The notes below the pieces were generated by a model. That model had not been told where the DNA came from and ran no database searches. It saw only the letters and a list, made by a program, of their open reading frames with translations. A stretch of DNA of 64,000 bases from Brachynemurus nebulosus (lineage: Eukaryota > Arthropoda > Insecta > Neuroptera > Myrmeleontidae): the NCBI GenBank assembly GCA_035578155.1, contig JAPWDM010000001.1, positions 160,553,498-160,617,497 of the forward strand, read 5' to 3'. Made by a program: the position numbers and the translations under genes. Shown piece after piece: positions 55,217 to 64,000 of this stretch. Position 1 is the first letter of the stretch, and the number at the start of each line of letters is the position of its first letter.

Positions 55217-55643
55217 TGTATCATCTCAATATTAATTGGTATTAACAGATATATATTATCTGCGTTCGACGATATTTATTTTCTAGATTAGATAGGAAAG
55301 GAACAGGCTACTGGATTAGAAATGAAAATTTATATTCCCAGGTTTTCTAATTTCGGAGTGTCGAAAGAGCTTTCTCAGGCCTAAAGTAAACACCTACTAA
55401 GAAAAAATGGTGTTTCCATAAATTCAAGCATTTTGAAAAATATTGAGTTTTTCAAACGTTGATTTATGTTTTAAAGGTAATTTCTATAAAATAGATAATA
55501 TATTCACAACTCGGAAAAAATTTTAAACTTTTTTTAAAACCGAAACCAAAAATCGAAAACTGACCGTAATCGACACCGCTATTCTTTTTTGCGTTGAACC
55601 GGAACTCAACCAGAACGAAAAAAAATTTCGGTTCGAAGCCCTG
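54914..55643. mobile_element. Decayed hAT element with transposase C-terminal trace
   Basis: Ends CAGGGCTTCGAACCGAA are inverted at both sides. The flanks TCTATAAA and CTTTTAAA agree at five of eight. Near 55355-55385 the plus strand reads FRSVERAFSGLK before a stop, the conserved S-x-E-R-x-F-S block of the hAT dimerisation domain. Subterminal AACCGTTAACCG-type motifs surround both ends. The rest of the transposase is lost. Confidence 0.78.
55157..55212. repeat. (ATTT)n microsatellite
   Basis: About 14 near-perfect ATTT units inside the decayed hAT. Confidence 0.95.
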
Positions 55644-56140
55644 CTTTTAAATCAGATATACTGAAATACTCTGCGATATTCATATTTTAGTAGCGTATAT
55701 CTAATTTTCATACTTTGAGATACATTGATAATTTTAAGAGTACTTTATTTTATGAGACATTTTGAGTTCACAGGGCTCTAGAGAATATTTCCGAACTCAC
55801 GTTAATTTGTTTCGGATTTTTAATAATATTAGGGCAAAAGTTCAAATCCGTGCAGTCGTTTATTTTGGGTCTTTTTGAGTCACCAGAACCCTAGAGGGCA
55901 GTTTCAAATTGTTCATTTTTCTCAGAATCTCCATACAATTTGAGCAAAAAATTTAGTCAAAATCCGTCCACCCAATTATTTTGAGTTCGTTTAGGGATCT
56001 TAGGACCTTAAGGATCAATTATAATGTGACATTTATTTCTTTCAATATCAGTAGTATTTGCGCAAAATTTGGTAATGATACATCCAGTCGTTTACTTTAA
56101 GCGTTTTTTGAAGTCCTACGGTCTTGTGGGGTAACGTTGA

Positions 56141-56608
56141 CTTAATTCTGATATTTTTCTTTCAATTCTTATGCCAATTTTACCTATAGTTTTCTTTCAT
56201 CATTTTTTTGATATATACTACCGTTTTCTTGAAACCATTGAGAAAGGATAAATATAGTCCATATTTCATTTTTATTTAAATATAAGATTACTCCAGAACT
56301 ATACTATTAACTCTAGCTCTAATTCTTGTTTTGTGATTGCTTCTTTAGTACCGGATCAAATTTTGTCTGTTTCGCTTAAAGATATTCTCATTATGTATCT
56401 GAAAACTCATTTTTTGTAATAACTTAAAAACAGTAACAGCCTTAAACTTACATTAACTTTGTTTTTTGTTTTTTTGTTGGTTAAATAGGATTAATGATTT
56501 ACAGAACCAATAAGTAATAGCAAATAATTAATTAAATAACAGAAATTGTTACAACGTTTTTTTACAAAAAAAAAAAAAAAAATGGACAAAAGTATGTAGT
56601 TGTATAAT
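56141..56608. other. Unassigned DNA
   Basis: AT-rich with a poly-A run at about 56569-56581. No gene was recognised. Confidence 0.35.
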
Positions 56609-56780
56609 ATATTACTGAATTCATGCTTTAATAGGCTTTCAAATTTTCGCGTTGATTCGTTTCAAAGAAAAGTGCCTGTGACACTCGGACAATCACCGAA
56701 GTGACTGCATAAGTGTTCCGTTTTGCCAATTTTGGTACAGAATACTAAAAATGGCGGTTGTTTAAAAAAAATAAAATTTT
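56609..56780 (+). repeat. Dispersed repeat, pair with 62404-62645
   Basis: Shared text includes GTNGCATTCGTGCTT-like and ATAGGCTTTC-like starts, then TTTTGCCAATTTTGGTACAG and AATACTAAAAAT. It looks like the 3' end of a LINE-like family, diverged between copies. Confidence 0.55.
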
Positions 56781-57250
56781 TTGACGTTCTTTTCAAAGTT
56801 TGTTATTTTTTAAAATTAGTACAGATCAAAATTTCGTAATATCCTTCCATAAAGCAATATGTATTGAAGGTATGCGTACATGCTTGAATGTAGTTTCAAG
56901 AAAAATGCATGTTTTGAGAGATAATACCTGATACTGGAACCAGCCGTATTAAAATGGCTATAACTTCGTAAATTTTCAAAATTCTTAAATTTCCTTTTGA
57001 GGACACATTTTTAAAGGTTGACTTTGAGGGAATGAAACATAAAAATTCGAATTTTAAAAAATTTGTATATACTGCCTTAAAGCCAATATAATAAGTTAGT
57101 TTCCTATATCTCTTATACTGCTGCTTCATCATATTATGTATGATGTTTAATGGTGAAAAACGCATTAATTACCACACAAAAAAAAATAAAAAATAAGTTT
57201 CTTATTTTGAAGTTTGACGATTGAAATAACATCAAAATAAATAACGGTGT
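56781..57250. other. Unassigned DNA
   Basis: No supported feature. A minus-strand frame at 56896-57165 has no recognisable domain. Confidence 0.35.
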
Positions 57251-57755
57251 AATGGGGTATTTGACAATTTTTTAAAAACCATTTTAGTGTGTTTATTACT
57301 TCTTATTAAACACATAATACACATTTTTAAATTATTTTGTACTATATTTTTAATAAAAATCACCGATAAAATTTCAGCTTTTAAAAAGATGATTTCTGTG
57401 ACGTCAAATCGTAAGATGTCATTGGCTCTAAAACACTGAGTAGTAGTAGTAGGTCTAGTAATGAAAATTAATAATGAAAAATTTCTTTCATAGTTACCAA
57501 AAAAGTAAACAGCTTTTTTCCTAACTACAATATAATACCTACGTATTCGAACGAGCTTGTGACGTAAGCTGCTTTTGCTTGATGTTTTTGATTACGTCAT
57601 TTTTAACGTAAATTTTGTAATTTTATTTAATTAAAATTTTTATATTTTTGAATGAAATAACTTGTAAAAAAGCAATATTCAGTATCATTATGACTCGAGC
57701 AATTATTTAAAAATCAAAATAGGTATTTTTTTAACTACTATCAAATACCCCATTT
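57251..57755. mobile_element. MITE-like element, 505 bp (AATGGGGTATTTGA ends)
   Basis: AATGGGGTATTTGA at the left end is matched by its reverse complement at 57741-57755. The interior contains GTGACGTCAAATC and GATTACGTCATTTT, partly mirrored. Noncoding. TAA borders both sides, but a target duplication is not certain. Confidence 0.62.
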
Positions 57756-57779
57756 TAAGTTTTGTGACACAAAAAATTT

Positions 57780-57965
57780 GTTTTCCTTCAACCACCCGCT
57801 AAAACTCTGTGCTGTACGCCGTAAAAGATGTCTTTTTACGTCTCAACTTTAACACCACGTATAAAATGCATCGTCATCAGGCGTATAAAATTTTTCTTGA
57901 TACTTAAAGGAATGCGCCTGATAATGTGTAAAAAGTTTCAGATTGACTCCATTTCTTTATAAGAA
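57780..57965 (+). repeat. Dispersed repeat, related to 7120-7345
   Basis: It matches the plus strand near 7120-7345: ACCCGCTAAAACTCTGTGCT, TATAAAATGCATCGTCATCA, AATTTTTCTTGATACTTAAA and GATAATGTGTAAA. Noncoding. Confidence 0.65.
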
Positions 57966-58082
57966 ATTATTGAACTTGTGTCCTTTTTTACCTTCTAACC
58001 TTGAATAACGCTGTCTATCACGCTAACCAACTGAAAATTAGTTTTACCAATGGCCATACTTAAAGCCGGATTTACATGAGAG

Positions 58083-58460
58083 CAGTGGCGTAGCAAGCGG
58101 GTGGCAGGGATAGCCCCCGCCAAAAACATAGACTGAGATAAAATAATAATTAAGATATGCGGCTACACTGGCTAGTCTTAAATTAGGCTACAATAAATTA
58201 AAAGTAAAAAGATCTCTAGCACTTTTACAAGTCTGGGAAACAAAGAAACTGGGCATCTCGTAATTCCAGGAAGTTCGATAAATTGTGCCCGGAAACCAAG
58301 GTGGTTGTTGTTTGTGCAAAAGAGGAGAGGAGACGTATGATGTGATTGTGGGTAAGGGGCGGATTTTTAAGTTACTGAACCCTTCCGACTCTTTTTATCA
58401 AACAGGGGGCGCCACTTGCAAATCTGGCCAGGGGTGCCAATCACGTCAGTTACGCCACTA
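58083..58460. mobile_element. hAT-type MITE, 378 bp (GGCGTAG family)
   Basis: A perfect 8-bp duplication CATGAGAG (58075-58082 and 58461-58468) flanks ends CAGTGGCGTAGC and, reversed, TAGTGGCGTAAC. It belongs with 5696-5877 and 38402-38717 by its ends. A short plus-strand frame with CLCKRGE is not a gene. Confidence 0.92.
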
Positions 58461-58694
58461 CATGAGAGCAGTTGGGGCACGTGTCCCAGAACCCCCACAC
58501 AAAAGGGACCTCCACAAAATTAACAATGAATCCGTCAGAACAAGAATAGAATAGGAAGGATAGGTTTTTTTTATCTTTAGTTATATTTTTCGAGGAAAAT
58601 AGAGTAAATTTTGAAAATCTTCTTATCACAGAAATGCTCAGGGACCTCCGCATAACAAGTATCCACGGGTCTCTCAAAGGTGAATCGACCATGA

Positions 58695-59215
58695 CCACAC
58701 TGTTATCACTTATTATTACACGAAAGGTTTGTATTTTTTCGAATAAATTTGGGTTTGTTTAACGAAAATTTGTTGTCTAGCAATTTAACGAGAAGAACTG
58801 TCGACTAACAAAAACGCGACAGTGGAGCTAAGAAAGCGTTTTTGGGTTGACAATTCTTCAAGTTAAATTGCCGTTAGGAAAGAAATTTGAGTTGTAGAAA
58901 ATACCAATTTATTCAGAAAAAATATAAAACTCAAGTGTAATACGGTAAGACAATTTAACAAATAAAATAAATTAGTATAATTCATGTTATTATTTAATAA
59001 ATTGTTACCATGGTTCTGAAATCAGTCAAATTTACCAATACGAATTTTTGTTTCGTTTTTATGGTGTTTACCTACAATGAAATGACCAATGAAATGTTTT
59101 GTACAATTTTTTTCGTTTTAAAAAAATTGGTCCTAACTTTTTTTCCATGGTAAAAGGACAAAACTACAATATTCATATGGGACTTGATATACATGAGTAA
59201 AATTGTCAAGTATAT
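58695..59215 (-). repeat. Dispersed repeat, copy 2 (pair with 4720-5170)
   Basis: Reverse complement of the 4720-5170 repeat with about 15-20 percent divergence and small indels. Landmarks: TTATCACTTATTATTACACG at the left and TCCATGGTAAAAGGAC near the right. Confidence 0.72.
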
Positions 59216-59984
59216 TATAGAGTCACTGTAACTTAAATAGGTTAAATTATAGTATGTTCACAAATAGTTTTACATAGTGTATGTATTTTTGTGTGCAAAT
59301 TCATAGTATGTGATATACTAGTTCTTTTGCAATATATTAATATTGATAAATCATTTCCTTATACAAAGATTTACATACAAAATCTGTAACTAACCGTTCG
59401 AATAGGAAAAAGTAGATCACCTTGCTAGTGCAATTGATATTTTAAATTTTGCTTACTTGCTACGATAAGAAAAACCTTAAATTGAGTGTCTACCTAAATT
59501 CATTTCAAGGCAATATCCTTACATTAGATTTGAAAATCAAATTCAACTACAAATGTATTTATAAACCAAAATTAGTATAAATGATTTTAACATAAACTTT
59601 TCAAAATTTACTAACATACCTATTCAATTTACGTTCGGTTTCTACCACGGACGAACCTGGCTAGATAAGCGAGAACTAGTAAATTTGTCATTTACAGGAA
59701 CTCTAAGATAGTGAATAGGTTTTATTTAATTTTAAATTCAAATGTTATCGAGTGCCTGTGAAACATTATCAATGTATGGCGAACTTTATTCGTATTTATA
59801 CATACACGCCAATATTCATATGTTCACTTAATAGCCAGCTTTAGCTGATACTTGAAATATTCGATTTTACTTTGGCATGTATGGCCAATTAAAATTCACA
59901 TAGTGTTTGAAAAATTTTCAAATTGGATCGGCTGGAGTTCGAGTCCCTAGTATGTTACTAGTATGTAACTAGTGTTACTAGTAG
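59216..59984. other. Unassigned DNA
   Basis: AT-rich. Around 59946-59998 GTTACTAGTATGTAA is repeated locally. No gene was recognised. Confidence 0.35.
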
Positions 59985-60490
59985 TGTTACTAGTATGTAA
60001 TTTAAGGAGATGACTCTCCCCTCTCACCAATGTTTCCCAAACTGAATTTCGAACTCGAAAATTTCATTACTACTTTACTCTAATTGTCTTAAACTATTTT
60101 CCACGAAGCAGTTCTTGAATTACTCAAACAGTACGATTATGTCGACACAGTCACCCTCTAGTTAACTACCCTTAGATTTAATATTAGATAATTGAGCAAA
60201 ACCAGGTCAATTAGATTTTTACGTAGATTTGAAATCCGTATACAAAATTCAAATATATTTTATTTTTTATCCTCTTTTTGCAAAATTACCCCCCCCCCCC
60301 TCAAATTTTAACCCCCAACCACCTCTGTTGATGTAATTTGAACAGATTGCATATCAATAAATAACTCTTTAAAATGACCAATATCGCCAATTTAAACTTT
60401 TGCTCTTACCATTTTCGAGATATTTAAGAAATTAAATTTTTACCCCAACTTTTAAAGGGTGATTTCACCCCTTAAAAATGTTTTTTATCA
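59985..60490 (+). repeat. Diverged single-arm relative of the 3008-4492 foldback
   Basis: It aligns to about 3892-4400. Shared text includes ACTAGTATGTAATTTAAG, GTCACCCTCTAGTTAACTAC, AACCCCCAACCACC and TTGATGTAATTTGAACA. Only one arm is present, and it is older than the palindrome. A poly-C run lies at 60290-60301. Confidence 0.82.
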
Positions 60491-60718
60491 ACAGCTGATA
60501 TTTTTTATGTTATTAAGTAGTCAGCCTCTACATAATGACAAAGTTTCAGATTTTCCACTTCTTGCCCTTTCCTTGTTATATTATTTAAGTAGTAACAATA
60601 TTGCACATTGAATATAAAAAGATCAATTGAGTGCAAGTGGGAGTTGCACAAATAGTGTTCCGTACAATAAGTTGTTTTTAAATATGGATATAACAATTAT
60701 AAGAAAATAAACAATTAA

Positions 60719-62245
60719 ATATTTGCTGGGCTAAAATCCATCCTTCACGTCCCCGTTCGTGCCCAGCGAGCAACTGTTAGCTTCGGCTAGCAGGCTGACG
60801 AGGCTCTGGTAAAATTTTCGACGACGATGAACGTCGTATGACCGACCGAGGTTATATCCCCCGTATAAGAGAAGTGCCACCGAAAGTTGAGAAATCTTTA
60901 TAAGTACCTTGACCGGAATTCAACATTGAGGGAACGTAGTAACTTGTATGGGTGTGATTGCCGGAGTTGTAATTCGTGTTCGGGTGAGTCGAATAGGTGA
61001 TAATTGTTGCTGTGATTTTTATTTTTCATATTTGGTGATATTTTGTGCTGTGATATTTTCTATGTTGTTTTTATCAGTCCTAGTGTCCACTGGATGGTGC
61101 ACTCCAGTGTGACACAATTGTGATTTGCTCTGTGATATAATGTTGATTTCTGTCCCTGTGGCTTCGACTGGTAGGAATGTGGTGTTTGACGCATTCATTC
61201 GTGTCGGCCACACGTGTGAGTCAACGTCTGCCCGAACGGCTTGAGCGAGCTCGTCTAGTAAGGAGACGTTGTCGTCTCTCTCACGGATGCGTTTGTCGGC
61301 GTTCTGGGCCGCTTCCGCCCCGTCGAAGTGATAGGGGCTTTGGTCAAATCTACTGTGATACTCTGTGGCATTGTTCCGTTTTCTGTGACCTCGACTTGGA
61401 CGAACGTGGTCTAGTCAACGTACCGGTCTCCCCAGTAAGTAGACCCCGTACGTCTGACAGAAAAGCACATGTAACTTAGTAATCAGATATCTAACAGAAA
61501 AGTACATGTAGCCTAGTAATCAGACGTCAACTGTCCTTACATGGGCGAGTTCCTTGGTATTGACGAAGCCGTTTCGAAATTGTCGAGGTTACGGAGAACG
61601 GAATCGTGTTGCAGGGCAAAGGAATCTAATCACTGTGATATATTTGTTTTGTCTTTTTAATAAGTTTACTTTATTTCTTTCTTTGTTTTAATCTTTCTCG
61701 TCTTTTATATTTCTGTTTTATCTATTCTTCGTTATTCCGCTGTAGACCTGTTATCATGGGTCTGCAGCGGTATTGTTTTAATCCCTTATTGCGTCCCTGG
61801 TAAGCCAGTGGCTCCCCAGTGACGTAATAAGTTTTTGTCTGTGATATTCTTTGTAATATATTGTTTTAGTTTTTCTTTCGTACATTTTTTTAGTCGGTTT
61901 CCTCCACCCCGAGGCCCTTATACCTCGGTGGGAGTCTCATCGTTGGTTTTCAGGCCTTGATGACCGGACGACCTGGCTGGTACCTGTCGTACCCTCACCA
62001 AGGTCTGTTCGCTCCTTTTAAAGCCCTGGGATGTTAGGGCTCATTGCTGTATTTTAATATGTGTATGTTGTCCTTTGTCTATTGCATTTATGTGTTCCTG
62101 TCTTTATGTGTCGTTTTTATCTTTCTACTGTGTTTGGCGGCGCATGCCTAGAGATGGCGATGCCGCCGGACACTGCTGACCGCGCCATCCACCGGCAGTA
62201 GTGTCCCAATTTTAATTAAAAAGAAAAAAAAATTAAATAATTTAT
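60719..62245 (+). mobile_element. GC-richer insert, possible LINE 3' region
   Basis: Base composition changes abruptly near 60770 and returns to AT-rich after 62215. The block ends in an A-rich tail (about 62210-62240), and AACAATTAA lies outside both ends (60710-60718 and 62246-62254), a possible 9-bp duplication. It contains stem-like segments (CCGCTGTAGACC/GGTCTGCAGCGG near 61737-61773, CCGAGG/CCTCGG near 61909) and a short repeat AACAGAAAAGTACATGTA. GTGATAT recurs often. No reverse transcriptase is visible, so the class is uncertain. Confidence 0.45.
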
Positions 62246-62254
62246 AACAATTAA

Positions 62255-62403
62255 TTGCATTAGCATTTTTTTAATTCTAATAATTATTCTGAATGTTTAT
62301 GATTTTTGTTAGATTTTTCTGAGTGGTCCTTTTAGTGATTAGAATAGGAGCCACAATTTTTAATCATTTATTCCAAAGAAAAAATAATGATTCCAAAAAT
62401 ATA
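62255..62403. other. Spacer
   Basis: AT-rich DNA with no recognised feature. Confidence 0.3.
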
Positions 62404-62645
62404 TACATATATGTATTGTTGCATTCGTGCTTCAATAAGCTTTCCCTTGACACCCGACCCAGGTTGTCTTCCGAAATTGATTCCCAGAGTCAAAATGGCC
62501 ACCACACACACACATCTCTGTGCTAAATTTTAAATTTTTACGTGGAGCAGTTTCAAAAAAAAAAAACTATAACAGAGGGACGGACACCGAAATAATTCCA
62601 TAAATGTTGCGGTTTACCAATTTTGGGACAGAATACTAAAAATAA
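62404..62645 (+). repeat. Dispersed repeat, pair with 56609-56780
   Basis: It contains GACGGACACCGAAATAATTC and TTTACCAATTTTGGGACAGA then ATACTAAAAAT, shared in part with 56609-56780. LINE-tail-like, noncoding. A short CA run lies near 62505. Confidence 0.55.
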
Positions 62646-63344
62646 CTTTATAATTTTAATGAAAGAAATATTATATATAAAAGCAACTTTTTCAATAATT
62701 AATTTTTATTTATAAAATACATTTTTGGAAATAAATATTTCTAAAAATACTTTTAATTAAAAATACTTATATTAATTAAAAAAATAATTAACTTTTGTCG
62801 TAAATACAAGCTAACAAAATTTAATGTTGTTGTTGATCGATCATTTATAACTCGGTATTATAATTATTATTATAGTACACAAATAAATATATGCAGACAG
62901 AATAAATTTTCTGCAATATAATTTTATTATTAACCTACTTTTACACCCTCATGCGACTGGCAGTTAGAATGAATAGTGGAGTAATGAACTTTCCCTTCCA
63001 AACTTCATGTATAAAATTCGTAATAAATTTAAAATAGTAATGGATATTTTGTAATATTTATTTCTGTATACAGAATAATGTAAGAAATATTTGTTTTCAA
63101 ATCCCTACAATTATATAAATGTACAACAATAGGCTATTGTTAAAAGGTTAAATTCATTGTAAATTTTGACAATTGTGTTACATAATTTACACTAAAAAAT
63201 GATTCAAGATACAATCTTTTAATATCTACTTTAAAAGTTTAAAGAATGGCCATTAAACAATGTTTCTATACATACATATTAAGTGAATTTCCTTTTTGGA
63301 AATACACTTATTAAATACGTATTGTATGCTATACTATATGAGAT
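62646..63344. other. Unassigned AT-rich DNA
   Basis: No supported feature. Confidence 0.35.
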
Positions 63345-63390
63345 CCGCCAGGGTCATGCAGATGCTGCGACAGGGATATTTTTTGCTATT
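63345..63390 (+). repeat. Dispersed-repeat end (GATGCTGCGACAGGG)
   Basis: GATCCGCCAGGGTCATGCAG, then ATGCTGCGACAGGGATATTT. It is related to the segments at 2605-2650 and, inverted, 13795-13850. Confidence 0.6.
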
Positions 63391-64000
63391 GTATAAAAAT
63401 TACAAGAATCAATTTCGTGAACTTTCTTTACTGCCTTATTATTAATTTATTGCTATTAAAAAATGTATAAAAATTAGACTTTCAAGCCACGATTGTCAAC
63501 CATTTAACGCAGTCCTTTCTTTTTAAAATCTTGGAAATAAATTTAACGAAAAATAATGAAGCAAAGATAACGATTTTTTTAAAATTTTACTCATTTGGTT
63601 TACCTACATCATATTAACAGTTTTGGTTCACAATACTATCTTACAAACTGCATACGAAAATTTGAAAAATTTAAGTAGATAGAATATTTTCTTTGAAGTT
63701 TACCTTACCGAATTCTCGCAAAAATGTCCATCAGTAATTGCTTCGAAGCAAATTGAGTGAAATCGTTTGTACACACACTTTTTCATTCGGAAAAATTATC
63801 AAATTTTATCAACTTTTATATTGAACAAATTACATAAATGCTTAAGCATTTGTCTATCTTGTAAAATAAAAATGTTTTTGCAATTCCGGGACTAAAGTAA
63901 TCTTTTAATTTTTAGACATTCTTTAATCCCTTATAATATAAGGAATAAACCGTCACTTTTAATCTCAAGGGACTAAATATACCTTTTTTCCAGCTTTTAA
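63391..64000. other. Unassigned AT-rich DNA
   Basis: No supported feature to the end of the window. Confidence 0.35.

Larger units (their letters stand above)
54362..56140. repeat. Decayed tandem repeat block
   Basis: Recurring phrases include AAATCAGATATWCKGAAAT at 54403 and 55652, GCTCGYTCAACGAC at 54455 and 54770, CATATTCATATTTCAA near 54481, and from 55730 about three units with CCCTAGAGGGCAGTTT, TTGAGCAAAA and AAATCCGTCCA. The same phrases occur at 15745-16040. A decayed hAT splits the block at 54914-55643. It is probably degraded tandem LINE tails or an old satellite. Confidence 0.6.

Noticed and set aside
61177..61479. 100-residue Arg-rich open frame
   Set aside because: It lies in the GC-richer block, where stop codons are rarer; no domain, splice signals or known family.

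Overview
The window looks like AT-rich, repeat-laden nuclear DNA from an insect. Three observations support this: spliced genes with GT-AG introns coding for obstructor/CPAP3-type cuticle proteins (three chitin-binding peritrophin-A domains each), an intact BED-finger hAT transposase of animal type, and a crowd of animal-type DNA transposon remnants plus a 5'-truncated LINE. The base composition and repeat style would fit a hemipteran, but the order of insect is a guess. There is no prokaryotic or viral gene content.

Host genes. Two obstructor-family genes lie tail to tail. Gene A (plus strand) has three recognisable exons, 23580-23807, 25991-26179 and 26258-26586; its signal-peptide exon was not found and may lie upstream of the window. 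Gene B (minus strand) is complete in four exons: 43290-43353 (start and signal peptide), 34015-34227, 31951-32145 and 31648-31880. The joined length is 705 bp, giving 234 residues. Each exon after the first carries about one chitin-binding domain, and all introns are phase 1, so the two genes look like duplicates of one ancestral layout. Secreted proteins of this family bind chitin in the procuticle.

Mobile DNA. Almost everything else is repeat. An apparently intact hAT transposon (44853-47868) has a 639-codon transposase, perfect 8-bp target duplications and subterminal CTGCGA arrays. Ten short non-autonomous elements have hAT-like ends and identical or near-identical 8-bp duplications (one of them 7 bp). 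Two TTAA-flanked elements have piggyBac-like CCC termini (612-1523, 37929-38836). Others are a deleted Tc1-like element (39533-40121), a decayed hAT with a remnant dimerisation motif (54914-55643), a truncated LINE (about 7690-8681), a possible second LINE 3' region (60719-62245) and several long foldback elements (3008-4492, 16210-16710, 20894-21451, 29214-30051, 53059-53898). Many are nested; the intron of gene A holds a three-layer stack, and the 9-kb first intron of gene B holds piggyBac-like, hAT-type and Tc1-like copies.

Layout. 1-23.5 kb: repeats with no recognised host exon. 23.6-26.6 kb: gene A. 26.6-31.6 kb: intergenic, with nested foldback and hAT-type elements. 31.6-43.4 kb: gene B. 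43.4-64 kb: repeats, including the intact hAT, a six-unit foldback satellite-like element at 53.1-53.9 kb and a GC-richer block at 60.7-62.2 kb. Stretches called empty below were read by eye only.
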